Positions 1 through 7,659 of a stretch of 35,288 nt of DNA are shown here, piece after piece. The notes under the pieces are model-generated. The model was not told the DNA's origin, ran no database searches, and worked only from the letters and a program-made list of their open reading frames with translations. The DNA is from JBBIII01 sp037446575 (GTDB lineage Bacteria; Bacteroidota; Ignavibacteria; UBA10030), in NCBI GenBank assembly GCA_037446575.1, contig JBBIII010000018.1, positions 1 to 35,288 on the forward strand. Reading direction: 5' to 3'. The position numbers and the translations under genes were made by a program. Position 1 is the first letter of the stretch, and every line of letters begins with the position of its first letter.

Positions 1-13
1 TACATTTTAAGCA

Positions 14-487
14 TCACTTCAATAGTCGTTTGATAAGTTGAATCTGTCCGGCGTGGTAAATATCGTGGTTGGCGATTCCGAAAATAATCGATTCGTTTGA
101 GAATTTGCTGTTCGAAGGTTTTTTCCTTAATTCAGAAGGATTCATTTCTGACACTGCTTTTAAAAGCGATTTATGCATTTCGTCTAATAATTTTACATCT
201 GCCTTCCATATTTTTTCTCCAAATTCAGATGATCGTTTAAACCAGTTGCTCCCCTTAAGCGGGAAGGAACCGCGTTTTTCATTGAGCAATCGTCGTCGTA
301 CTGCATATTTCCAATAAGCCGTATGCAGAACAATTTCCCAGATATTGTGCCTTCCTGCTGACGGTCTCCATGATGCCTGATTGAAAGTTAATCCCCGAAT
401 GGAACCTCGCAAATTTGTTCCGTGCCAAGTATGCTTATAATATGCTTCATCGATCATTCTAAGCAATAATTTTTTTGACTCATTCAT
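14..487 (-). CDS. DinB-like family protein (157 aa)
   Basis: A four-helix-bundle protein of the DinB/YfiT-like superfamily. The three histidines that usually hold the metal are in place: H55 in the LHTAYW segment, and H141 and H145 in HDIYHAGQ near the C-terminus. Family members include thiol-dependent transferases and many proteins of unknown role, so no reaction can be assigned. The protein is cytosolic, with no signal peptide or membrane segment, and its length is normal for the family. The ATG at 487 is the first start in frame, and only a weak AG-rich stretch precedes it. The terminator of the bTHX gene lies just upstream, so this gene probably has its own promoter. A second DinB protein (17135-17635) and a DinB remnant (15385-15501) lie elsewhere in the window, but those two resemble each other more than this one. 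Confidence 0.8.
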   Translation of the reverse strand: MNESKKLLLRMIDEAYYKHTWHGTNLRGSIRGLTFNQASWRPSAGRHNIWEIVLHTAYWKYAVRRRLLNEKRGSFPLKGSNWFKRSSEFGEKIWKADVKLLDEMHKSLLKAVSEMNPSELRKKPSNSKFSNESIIFGIANHDIYHAGQIQLIKRLLK

Positions 488-514
488 TTGAATATTCTAA
501 AGATGCTTACAGGA

Positions 515-543
515 AAAGATGTTTGCGGCGGGCAAACATCTTT
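515..543 (-). terminator. Rho-independent terminator of the bTHX gene
   Basis: A perfect 12-bp stem (515-526 with 532-543) closes a 5-base loop. Read on the minus strand it ends in TTTT. An outer CAGG/CCTG pair (510-513 with 547-550) lengthens the hairpin. It lies 20 bases past the bTHX stop codon. Confidence 0.8.
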
Positions 544-562
544 ATACCTGTTTAGGAATAAT

Positions 563-685
563 TTATTTTTGAGATGCTGGCTTTTCCTGCTTTACAGCAG
601 ATTTCCTATTTTTTCTTTTACGGCTCTTTCCACACGTGCCGCGAAAAATCTTTCCGCGCTTGCTACGTTGATCTCCTTTACCCAT
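563..685 (-). CDS. thx: 30S ribosomal protein bTHX
   Basis: A 40-residue, strongly basic protein beginning MGKGDQRSKRGKIFRGTCGK, which is the hallmark of the small-subunit protein THX. In Thermus this protein sits in a cavity at the top of the 30S head and steadies the RNA there; Bacteroidota versions carry a longer lysine/arginine-rich tail, as here. The open frame extends upstream to 745, but the start at 685 is clear: the family always begins MGKGD, and a near-perfect ribosome binding site (AAAGGAGGT) lies 5 bases before it. It is monocistronic, with its own terminator at 515-543. Its presence supports an assignment to the Bacteroidota or a relative. Confidence 0.92.
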   Translation of the reverse strand: MGKGDQRSKRGKIFRGTCGKSRKRKNRKSAVKQEKPASQK

Positions 686-690
686 ACTCC

Positions 691-699
691 ACCTCCTTT
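691..699 (-). promoter_or_regulatory. Strong ribosome binding site fixing the bTHX start
   Basis: On the minus strand this reads AAAGGAGGT, nearly the full complement of the 16S rRNA 3' end, 5 bases before the ATG at 685. It settles the start and rules out the upstream alternatives. Many other genes in the window have weaker sites. Confidence 0.85.
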
Positions 700-780
700 C
701 AGATGATATATTTTTTACTAAACATACAAAGCAAAAAGCATGCAATCAAGATTTAATATGGGAATAATAAAATGATTTTT

Positions 781-804
781 GTAATTTGTATTACATTATT
801 GTAA
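781..804. promoter_or_regulatory. Overlapping palindromes, possible operator
   Basis: Two overlapping 14-bp palindromes: GTAAT-TTGT-ATTAC (781-794) and TTACA-TTAT-TGTAA (791-804). They lie between bTHX (minus strand) and the lhgO-like gene (plus strand), 36 bases before the latter's ATG. The second has the same half-sites and spacing as the palindrome at 25576-25589. A regulator site is an inference; no cognate regulator can be named. Confidence 0.35.
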
Positions 805-820
805 AATGTTAAATCTAAAA

Positions 821-836
821 TCTACAATCTAAAATC
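821..836. repeat. Short dispersed repeat TCTACAATCTAAAATC, copy 1
   Basis: The 16 bases TCTACAATCTAAAATC occur here, immediately before the lhgO-like ATG, and again identically at 19608-19623 upstream of nrfH. Both copies lie in larger runs of the same unit (TCTAMAATC). Such TCTAAAATC runs look like low-complexity intergenic filler, and no function is claimed. Confidence 0.5.
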
Positions 837-840
837 CATA

Positions 841-1956
841 ATGGCAGACTTTGAAATAACAATTATTGGCGCCGGCGTTGTCGGACTTGCAATAGCCGCT
901 CGTCTTTCAGAAAAGCATCCTAATTTACTTTTAATTGAAAAAAATGAAAAATATGGAATGGAAACTTCAAGTCGCAACAGCGAAGTTATACATGCCGGTA
1001 TCTATTATAAACCCGGTTCGCTTAAAGCAAAGCTATGCGTTGAAGGGAGGGATGAACTCTTTTTAATTTGTAGGCAAAACAATATTCCATGCAAACAAAT
1101 CACAAAATTAATTTCTGCTTCTTCCTCCAATGAATTAGAAAAACTTCAGGAAATAAAAAATAATGCTGCGATGAATGGAGTAGAATTGCAATTGCTCGAT
1201 AAAGCGGCTGTAAAAAAACTTGAACCGAATATTAATACTTTTGGAGCGTTATTTTCTCCTTTAACGAGTGTGGTTAGTGTTCACGACTTAATGGACTTCT
1301 TTTTTTACAGAGCGCAAAATAGCGGCGCTGTGGTTCAGCACAGATGCGAGGTTGTTGGAATTGAACAAATATACGGAGGTTATCGAATTACTATTGATGA
1401 ATCGGGAAGAAAATCAGATTTTTCAAGCGAGATAGTAATTAACTCTGCTGGACTCAATTCTGATCTGATTGCTCAAATGATTGGCATTGATATAGACAAG
1501 GAAGATTTGCGACTTGAATATGTAAAAGGAAGTTATTTTTCTATAGTTCCATCAAAAGCAAAGTTGATTTCACGTTTGGTATATCCTGTTCCAGTGAATG
1601 AAGGTCTTGGCGTTCATGCGTTAATTGATTGGGGGGGAAGATTGAAATTTGGACCTGATATTGAATATCTTCCCGATCGAAATTTAGACTACACTGTGCT
1701 TGAAAGCAAGCGTCATGAATTTGTGAAAGCAATTCAAAAAATTCTTCCAACTATAAATGAGAATGATATTTTTCCTGATATTAGCGGTATAAGACCAAAA
1801 TTGCAGAGCAAAGGCGCTCCATTCCGAGATTTTGTAATCGTTCATGAGAAGGAGAGAGGGCTTGAGGGATTTGTTAACTTGATTGGAATCGAATCACCGG
1901 GATTGACATCTTCACCGGCAATTGCGCGTTATGTCGAAGACCTGCTCTTCAATTAA
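841..1956 (+). CDS. lhgO: FAD-dependent oxidoreductase, L-2-hydroxyglutarate oxidase (LhgO) family
   Basis: A DAO-superfamily flavoprotein of 371 residues. The N-terminal Rossmann motif GAGVVG (10-15) binds FAD. The segment SSRNSEVIHAGIYY (about 44-57) is characteristic of the LhgO/L-2-hydroxyglutarate dehydrogenase branch, where the histidine region normally attaches to or positions the flavin. Family members oxidise L-2-hydroxyglutarate to 2-oxoglutarate and pass electrons to quinones or oxygen; related YgaF-like enzymes act on other 2-hydroxy acids, so the substrate is likely but not proven. No signal peptide or membrane helix is seen, which fits a soluble or peripherally membrane-bound enzyme. 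The ATG at 841 has no clear ribosome binding site, being preceded by an AT-rich repeat. The gene is alone and converges on pfk across a shared terminator. Confidence 0.8.
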   Translation: MADFEITIIGAGVVGLAIAARLSEKHPNLLLIEKNEKYGMETSSRNSEVIHAGIYYKPGSLKAKLCVEGRDELFLICRQNNIPCKQITKLISASSSNELEKLQEIKNNAAMNGVELQLLDKAAVKKLEPNINTFGALFSPLTSVVSVHDLMDFFFYRAQNSGAVVQHRCEVVGIEQIYGGYRITIDESGRKSDFSSEIVINSAGLNSDLIAQMIGIDIDKEDLRLEYVKGSYFSIVPSKAKLISRLVYPVPVNEGLGVHALIDWGGRLKFGPDIEYLPDRNLDYTVLESKRHEFVKAIQKILPTINENDIFPDISGIRPKLQSKGAPFRDFVIVHEKERGLEGFVNLIGIESPGLTSSPAIARYVEDLLFN

Positions 1957-1970
1957 TTGTTGATGATAAA

Positions 1971-2010
1971 AAAAAATCCCCTCGAATTAGAGGGGATTAA
2001 TGGTTTTTAA
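1971..2010. terminator. Bidirectional terminator between lhgO-like and pfk genes
   Basis: A perfect 9-bp stem (1975-1983 with 1990-1998), GC-rich at its core, with a 6-base loop. It is flanked by an A-run before it (a U-run on the minus strand) and TTTTT after it, so it can stop transcription from both converging genes. Confidence 0.85.
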
Positions 2011-2023
2011 AAAATATGAAATA

Positions 2024-3181
2024 TTAGTAGAGAAACATAGGTTTGCCAAGCAAGTGGGCAACTTTTGGCCTATACTTTTCTATATCATACAATTCTTCAA
2101 CATCAACACATTTTTTGCCTTCAGTAATTGTACTGGCTGAAATTGTTGTGTACTTCCCATCGCGTAAAGCAACCATGCGGCCTGAGCGTTTCTGAATCAT
2201 TAGATCTGCCGCAAGATAACCATAGGTTGTAGCGACCATGCGGTCGAGCGCATCGGGCGCGCCGCCTCGCATCAAGTATCCTAATTGTTGTACCATAACG
2301 CCAACACCTGATTTCTTTTCTATTTGAGATCCGATATATTGACCAATGCCACCGAGCTTTTTATGTCCATATGCGTCGGCTTCGCCGGAAAGAGACATCT
2401 CTCCACCAATTGGCTTCGCCCCTTCTGATACAGTCATAATTGCGTAATGACTCGGATTATCATTTCTATCTTCAATAAGAAATTTAATAAGTTTATCTAA
2501 GTCAAAATCAACTTCTGAAATAATTGCTCTATCTACGCCGGCAAGGTAAGCAGAAATTAACGATGTCTCGCCAGAATATCTGCCGAACAATTCTACCACA
2601 GCTATGCGTTCATGCGAACCACTTGGTGTACGCATCGCATTGATAAATTCCACACTTCTTGTAACAGCTGTAGAAAATCCGATGCAATAATCTGTGCCGT
2701 AGACGTCGTTATCCATTGTTTTCGGAATGCAAACCATCGGAAAATTTTCTTTATGTAGACGCACAGCGTAGCTAAGCGTATCATCGCCGCCAATTGCAAT
2801 AAGACCGTCCAATTTTAGATGCTCAAGAACTCGCAATGAATGCGCTGTGCAATCTGCTGGTTCGGTTCCGTTTTTATGTTCAAACTTGCCTTTTAAAAAT
2901 TCCGGCATTTCCTTTGGGCGTACTTTACCGGGATTTGTACGCGATGTGTGTAAAAATGTCCCGCCTGTTCTGTCAATTGTCCTTACCGTATTTTTTGTTA
3001 ATGGCAGAATTAATTCCTCGTGAGTTTTTGAATCATCTGGATTATAATTCAAAATTCCTCCCCATCCTCTTCTAATGCCGATAATTTCATACCCTTCATC
3101 TAATATTCGAGTGGCTGCGGCTTTCATACAAGCATTTAGTCCGGGAACATCTCCCCCGCCTGTTAATATTCCAACACGCAT
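2024..3181 (-). CDS. pfk: Phosphofructokinase, pyrophosphate-type active site
   Basis: A 385-residue phosphofructokinase that phosphorylates fructose 6-phosphate in glycolysis. The glycine-rich phosphate loop is at 5-16 (ILTGGGDVPGLN). The phosphoryl-donor motif reads GGDD (131-134) where ATP enzymes have GGDG, and the catalytic segment reads PKTMDND (153-159) where ATP enzymes have PGTIDND. In this family Asp and Lys at these two places mark pyrophosphate as phosphoryl donor. The fructose 6-phosphate segment MRTPSGSHERIAVVELFGR follows at about 183-201. The likely product is therefore a reversible PPi-dependent enzyme, as an inference from residues. The ATG at 3181 is preceded by AAAGGAA about 9 bases upstream. 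It is transcribed alone and ends at the shared terminator. Confidence 0.88.
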   Translation of the reverse strand: MRVGILTGGGDVPGLNACMKAAATRILDEGYEIIGIRRGWGGILNYNPDDSKTHEELILPLTKNTVRTIDRTGGTFLHTSRTNPGKVRPKEMPEFLKGKFEHKNGTEPADCTAHSLRVLEHLKLDGLIAIGGDDTLSYAVRLHKENFPMVCIPKTMDNDVYGTDYCIGFSTAVTRSVEFINAMRTPSGSHERIAVVELFGRYSGETSLISAYLAGVDRAIISEVDFDLDKLIKFLIEDRNDNPSHYAIMTVSEGAKPIGGEMSLSGEADAYGHKKLGGIGQYIGSQIEKKSGVGVMVQQLGYLMRGGAPDALDRMVATTYGYLAADLMIQKRSGRMVALRDGKYTTISASTITEGKKCVDVEELYDIEKYRPKVAHLLGKPMFLY

Positions 3182-3308
3182 TTTAATATATTCCTTTCAA
3201 AAAATATTGTGATTTTCATTCTGATTGAATACTGCTGTATCTAATTAAATCAAGAATTGCCTAAAAATCCAGATTTTTTTACTCAATATTTTAAATCTAA
3301 TATGCTTA

Positions 3309-4331
3309 TCAATCTGTTGTGTAACGTTTTTTTACCGAAGGTATTAGATATTCAATAAAAGCTTTTTCTAAATTGTACTCTGGCAACCAATTCCAATCGG
3401 TTCTTGCCGCAGTGTCGTTCACATTTGCAGGCCAACTGTCAATTATTGCTTGTCTCCTATAATCTGCATTAAATGTAACTTTAAAATTTGGAAAAGCTTT
3501 ATTAATTAAATGAAATATTTCTGATGCGGATGGATTAAAAGCGCCAACATTATAAATCATGCGCGATAGTTTTTTTCTAGGCGCCGCTTGAAGTTTGATT
3601 AATGCTGAAATTGCATCGGGCATTGCCATAAACGGAATGCGAGCGTCTTCTCTAACAAAACAATCGTACGATTTATTCTTTGCCGCAGAATGAAGCATTT
3701 CTGGCGCAAAATCACTTGTTCCGCCAGTCGGTAATGTTACTGCGCTAATTAATCCGGGAAATCGCACTCCGCGAAAATCAATTTGGCCCTTTGGCGGCTC
3801 TGCATCTAATTGACGATAATAATTTGCATAATATCTGCCGAGTTGTTCGGTGTAAAGTTTATTGATACCGTACATAGTTCTTGGATAAAGCCATTCATCT
3901 TCTTTAATTTTATCCGCTTCCTGTTTTGTCGCGAGGTCAGGTAATCCATAGACGGCTATTGAACTTGGATAAATAAATTTAATTTCGCGTCCTTGTAAGC
4001 GTGATTGTGTAACAGCAATTTCTAATAAATTCAATGTGCCGTCAACATTTACGCGATGAGCGAGCGTCGGCTGTCGTTCAGCTCGTGTAGATAACAAGGC
4101 GGCTAAATGATAGATTGTGTCGAAATCGTGTTCAGTGGAAAGTGTCTCGAGTAAATGAGAATCTAAAATATCCCCAGTTACAATACGATGACAACGCATG
4201 CGCACTGCTTCGTCTATCGGAACCAAATCCATCGCTATGATATGCATTCCGCCGTATTCTGAGAGATGTTCAATGAGTCCATGTCCGATTTCGCCGTTGG
4301 CGCCGGTTACAAGAATAGTTTTTATTGGCAT
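3309..4331 (-). CDS. tdh: SDR-type NAD-dependent L-threonine 3-dehydrogenase-like protein
   Basis: An extended short-chain dehydrogenase/epimerase of 340 residues. It shows the NAD-binding motif TGANGEIG (9-16), serines S123/S124 before the AVYG segment, and the catalytic pair Y154 and K158 in YGINK. The segment RGVRFPGLISA followed by GGTSDFAPEM and IPFMAMPDA is typical of the Bacteroidota/archaeal SDR form of L-threonine 3-dehydrogenase, which makes 2-amino-3-oxobutyrate from threonine. It could instead be a sugar-nucleotide epimerase, but those segments favour threonine. No Kbl (2-amino-3-ketobutyrate CoA ligase) gene lies in the window. The start is an ATG with TGGAG 6 bases upstream. The protein is cytosolic. 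The gap before pfk (3182-3308) shows no terminator. Confidence 0.78.
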   Translation of the reverse strand: MPIKTILVTGANGEIGHGLIEHLSEYGGMHIIAMDLVPIDEAVRMRCHRIVTGDILDSHLLETLSTEHDFDTIYHLAALLSTRAERQPTLAHRVNVDGTLNLLEIAVTQSRLQGREIKFIYPSSIAVYGLPDLATKQEADKIKEDEWLYPRTMYGINKLYTEQLGRYYANYYRQLDAEPPKGQIDFRGVRFPGLISAVTLPTGGTSDFAPEMLHSAAKNKSYDCFVREDARIPFMAMPDAISALIKLQAAPRKKLSRMIYNVGAFNPSASEIFHLINKAFPNFKVTFNADYRRQAIIDSWPANVNDTAARTDWNWLPEYNLEKAFIEYLIPSVKKRYTTD

Positions 4332-4422
4332 AGATACTCCAGTTAATTCGTCTTATAATTTTATTTGGATTAATGTAATAAAAATTTTGAAGGAAAATTG
4401 AAAATTAAAATTTCAGATGTAA

Positions 4423-4600
4423 TCAATGAAATGTTAATATTCCGCCAGTTCGTTTATTCGGTGCAATTATATTTTTATCGCCAGCGGTTAGAATAAATGT
4501 GGTTACCCCTACCGATCGGTATTTATTGTGTAACTCAACTGTTTTATCAAGCAATTTATGTAGGTTTGATTGGAGCTTAAAAATTTTTAATACAAAATTA
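4423..4600 (-). pseudogene. Decayed copy of a receiver-protein C-terminal tail
   Basis: The minus-strand frame closing with TGA at 4423-4425 encodes LLDKTVELHNKY followed by a stretch ending ILTAGDKNIIAPN. This aligns without gaps to the tail of the neighbouring receiver protein (LLDEGLELLNKY then IQAAGNKKMIAP; about 15 of 33 residues identical), and the DNA similarity is also visible. The frame is open from 4623 but has no ATG, and no receiver domain precedes it. It looks like the 3' end of a duplicated gene whose front was lost, with the small zinc-ribbon gene now lying between the two copies. It overlaps the 3' end of that gene by a few codons. Confidence 0.55.
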
Positions 4601-4792
4601 ATGCTTGTGTTTTGAGGGTTTAATCAGTTCCGCATCTTCTATTTTGCCGGTTAATTTTTGAGGCGCATGAATTAGTGTAGGTAAGCATTGAGGGCAGATC
4701 CATATTGTTTTTCCCTTGTGTCTCATTTGTAATAGCGGAGTTACTGATTCTTTGAGTCCACAATTTAAACATTGATTGTTAATATCCGTCAT
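4598..4792 (-). CDS. Small zinc-ribbon-like protein (64 aa)
   Basis: A 64-residue protein with two CxxC knuckles: C8/C11 (CLNCG) and C33/C36 (CPQC), 22 residues apart. This layout would hold one zinc ion in a ribbon fold. The C-terminus is rich in lysine and histidine. The family is not recognised. The frame is open up to 4822 but that longer form would overlap the receiver gene; the ATG at 4792 has AAGGAG about 12 bases upstream, lying over the receiver gene's stop codon, and gives a protein starting MTDINNQCLNCG. It follows the receiver gene by 16 bases, so the two are probably cotranscribed. A nucleic-acid- or protein-binding accessory is possible, but no role is shown. Confidence 0.7.
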   Translation of the reverse strand: MTDINNQCLNCGLKESVTPLLQMRHKGKTIWICPQCLPTLIHAPQKLTGKIEDAELIKPSKHKH

Positions 4793-4808
4793 TTTCGTCG
4801 ATATCTCC

Positions 4809-5462
4809 TTATTCCGGTGCAATCATTTTTTTGTTACCAGCGGCTTGAATTGAGCGAGGTGTTTTTAATAGCTGATATTTGTTCAATAATTCTAATCCTT
4901 CATCTAAAAGCGTTCCGAGTGTAATCACAGCCTCGTTCAGCTCTTTTGAGTTTTTAATAGCGGGATTTTGTATAAGCGTTCGTTGATAAAGCTTTGCCGC
5001 AACCAATGGATTCCCGATTTTATCGGCTACGGTAAGCGCCATTTCTAAGACTGTCGATGATTTCGTATCCGATGCAATTTGCTTTTCAAGTTCGCGAATT
5101 CGTAATCCAGAACGGATGCGCGCCTTTAATTCTGCAATTTCAAATGGTTTGTGTAGAAAATCATCCGCTCCGGCATCCAACGCCAGAACAATATTTTTAG
5201 TGCCGGTGCGGCCTGTTATCATAATGACATAACATGTTCTATATTTAATATCGGCTTTAATTTGTTTTACTAATTCGATTCCATTTATTTCTAACATTTC
5301 CCAGTCTAACAAAATTATGTCCGGATTAAATTGCTTTAACTTTTCTAAACCTAAAGAGGGTCTTGTTGCTGTTTCAACAGTATAACCGTCTAACTCGAAC
5401 TCCATTTGGAGTGTTAATACAAAATTTTCATCGTCGTCGATTATTAATATTTTTGTTGACAT
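4809..5462 (-). CDS. Response regulator: receiver domain plus non-DNA-binding C-terminal region
   Basis: A 217-residue protein. Residues 1-120 form a CheY-like receiver with the acidic pocket D9-D11, phosphorylation site D53 (LLDWEM), T83 and K105 (HKPF). The remaining 100 residues are helical, beginning with an arginine/glutamate-rich linker, and contain no helix-turn-helix, LytTR or GGDEF motif. The segment 140-190 resembles a helical hairpin repeat region, perhaps a protein-interaction tail. No histidine kinase is adjacent, so it is an orphan regulator. It is followed by a small zinc-ribbon gene and a remnant of its own tail. Output through protein contacts is an inference. The ATG at 5462 has only a weak ribosome binding site. 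Confidence 0.8.
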   Translation of the reverse strand: MSTKILIIDDDENFVLTLQMEFELDGYTVETATRPSLGLEKLKQFNPDIILLDWEMLEINGIELVKQIKADIKYRTCYVIMITGRTGTKNIVLALDAGADDFLHKPFEIAELKARIRSGLRIRELEKQIASDTKSSTVLEMALTVADKIGNPLVAAKLYQRTLIQNPAIKNSKELNEAVITLGTLLDEGLELLNKYQLLKTPRSIQAAGNKKMIAPE

Positions 5463-5672
5463 GTCATTTGCTCGTTATTTAAAAGTGGAATAAAATTAGT
5501 TGATTCTGCAAGTCCGACTTATATACAATATTTAAAGTATCTTTTGTCAAATTATTCATAATTCTGATTAAAGATTATACACCGAATATATTACGGTAGC
5601 TTGCCTTAACGATTTATTTTCTAATTCTTATACGCCAAATCCTATAATGTTGCCTTCCATTAATAATTTTGT

Positions 5673-5697
5673 GGAGTCCACAAGCAGAGTGGACTCC
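5673..5697. terminator. Hairpin after the M2-like peptidase gene, possible terminator
   Basis: A perfect 9-bp inverted repeat, GGAGTCCAC (5673-5681) with GTGGACTCC (5689-5697), and a 7-base loop, 19 bases beyond the peptidase stop. The minus-strand downstream side is AT-rich but lacks a clean U-run, so it could be a weak terminator, an RNA-end stabiliser or a repeat fragment. The rest of 5463-5715 shows nothing recognisable. Confidence 0.4.
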
Positions 5698-5715
5698 GGT
5701 TCATTTTGATAAATT

Positions 5716-7392
5716 TTATTTTATATATTCTTCTGCAAAATATTTTGCAGTAAGCGGTTCGCCTGTTGCAGTTTTGATTAGATAATCCCATCTCATACTG
5801 GCGCCTGGCTGAAAAACCTTCTCTTTTAAATAATTGCCAACTTCCGGTTTGTTATAGAAGCACACTTCTTTTATATCTATATGGCTAAGAATATTTTTAG
5901 CAATATAGCTTTGTAACTGCGAAGCCATTAGTGCGCCAAGCTGGTAATTATGATAATAAGCCGGATATTGAGCAAGATGAATTTTTGACGCCCAATCCGG
6001 TGAGTTGCGGTTCTCAGGCGGGTTCACCATCTGATACTCTTTAACCATTCTCCACCACAAACTATTCAAGTCTTGATCGGGATTTTCATACATTGCTTTT
6101 TCAAATCGCATCATAACTTGCGACCATCTGCAGAAAATTAGCGCTTGCATGCGTAAATTTTCTTTGCCGACTTTGTTGACTGTTTCTTTATCTTTTTTAT
6201 TTATACCAACCATTGCTTGAAGCCAATGTGTATTGCTTGCTTGCCTTTCTATCAACATAGCGATAGCTTCGGTTGTAAAAGAGTGTGATTCGGAACGGAT
6301 TAAAAATGGAAGCTCACGATTTACATACTTGCAATAAGCCGCATGCCCAAGTTCGTGCAGGGTTGTGCTCATCCATCTATGGTTATCAACTATGCTTTGC
6401 ATTATGCGCACATCACCTAATCGGTCAATATCGGTGCAAAATGCATGCTGATATTTTCCTTTGCGCCCGTATAAATCACTGTTCTTCAAAACATCATCTA
6501 CCTCTAAATTCAACTTTTCAAAAAAGACCCGGGCAAGCTCTTCAATTTTCTTTCCTTTGAAATATTTATCAAGATCAACTGAACCAATTTGAGGCGCTTC
6601 CTGGAAAAATCGATCCTGATAATGCCAGGGTCGCATTTGCTCGGGTTTGATTTTATATTTTTTTGATAATTTTATATCTATTTCAGATTTAAGTTGTTTG
6701 AACGGTTCATCGGTCAAAGTTTTTAATTCATCAAATATTGTCAAAATTTCGTTGACACTTTGTTCAGATGCAGAAAGAGACATCTCGTAATAATTCTTAA
6801 ATCCTAATTGTCTCGCCGCTTTGTTGCGAAGTTTCACCAATTCGATTACCATCGGAGCAACTGCTTTTCCGACTTCTTTGCTTGCTTCCCAAACCTTCTT
6901 ACGCTTTGCTGAATTAGTTTCTTTCTTTAAAATCTCCTCAATCTTGTTATCATCAATTATTTTTCCATCCACAATGGCGCGGAATGTATTGAACTTATTA
7001 GCAATTTCAGCGCTCTTATCTACTATCTGTTTCATTAATGAAGTATCTATTTGGTTCGTGAGATAACTGTTAAAAAGTATAATTAACTGACGTTGAAGAA
7101 GTGTGTCTTTAATATTTCCAGCGTCTTTCCATTTCTTAAGTTGTTCATATTCTTTTTTATTGGAATAGATTTTTCGGATTTCAAATTCTATTGCCGCCTG
7201 TTCATCGTAGAATTTCTTTTCTCCTGTGGCGCTGGCGTTCCAGCTTGCAATGTTCATTGCTTTAAATTTTGGCTCGATAATTTTAACGTGATTATCAATA
7301 AACTCAATTAGATTTTTTTCGTCATTTTTAAACGAGCAGGATGCAATGAAGAAGGTTAATAATAGAGGCAATAAAAAGATAAAGTTTCTCAT
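5716..7392 (-). CDS. M2-family (ACE-like) zinc dipeptidase, lipoprotein
   Basis: A 558-residue metallopeptidase. The N-terminus is a lipoprotein signal with lipobox IASC (C19), so the enzyme is probably anchored to a membrane facing the periplasm or cell surface. The zinc motif HELGH is at 346-350. It is followed by RELPFLIR and then a glutamate (E375, in TTEAIAML), matching the M2 arrangement of HExxH plus a distant Glu in peptidyl-dipeptidase A/ACE. The C-terminal segment WASKIHLAQYPAYYHNYQLG also follows the ACE pattern. M2 enzymes remove C-terminal dipeptides from peptides. M3 membership is possible but fits less well. The start has an excellent ribosome binding site (AAGGAGGAG). It lies next to a secreted M28 peptidase gene, but 267 bases separate them, so cotranscription is uncertain. 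Confidence 0.82.
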   Translation of the reverse strand: MRNFIFLLPLLLTFFIASCSFKNDEKNLIEFIDNHVKIIEPKFKAMNIASWNASATGEKKFYDEQAAIEFEIRKIYSNKKEYEQLKKWKDAGNIKDTLLQRQLIILFNSYLTNQIDTSLMKQIVDKSAEIANKFNTFRAIVDGKIIDDNKIEEILKKETNSAKRKKVWEASKEVGKAVAPMVIELVKLRNKAARQLGFKNYYEMSLSASEQSVNEILTIFDELKTLTDEPFKQLKSEIDIKLSKKYKIKPEQMRPWHYQDRFFQEAPQIGSVDLDKYFKGKKIEELARVFFEKLNLEVDDVLKNSDLYGRKGKYQHAFCTDIDRLGDVRIMQSIVDNHRWMSTTLHELGHAAYCKYVNRELPFLIRSESHSFTTEAIAMLIERQASNTHWLQAMVGINKKDKETVNKVGKENLRMQALIFCRWSQVMMRFEKAMYENPDQDLNSLWWRMVKEYQMVNPPENRNSPDWASKIHLAQYPAYYHNYQLGALMASQLQSYIAKNILSHIDIKEVCFYNKPEVGNYLKEKVFQPGASMRWDYLIKTATGEPLTAKYFAEEYIK

Positions 7393-7659
7393 AAACGCTC
7401 CTCCTTTTATATATAAAATATGGATTGATTTAGAATAATCTATGGAGAGTATTTTATAAGCGCAAGTATTCTTTTATTTTTGTTCTATAAAAAAAATTAA
7501 TCTTCAAATTGAACTTCTTTGCGTTTGTTTTGCATTTTTGGAAGGGATATGATAAAATTTGTCTACTCCGGAAGTACTTGGTGGGTGATTAATATTTTCC
7601 TCGATGTGTTTAACGGATAGCAATATTAATTTTATGCTCTTTTCATAAAATAATTTTTT

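Noticed and set aside
488..756. Plus-strand frames of 60-72 codons
   Set aside because: They lie opposite the bTHX gene and its terminator, which have far stronger support.
7549..7620. A 23-residue plus-strand frame with a GGAAGGG stretch before its ATG
   Set aside because: Very short, opposite to both neighbours, no recognisable content; the purine stretch is likely chance.
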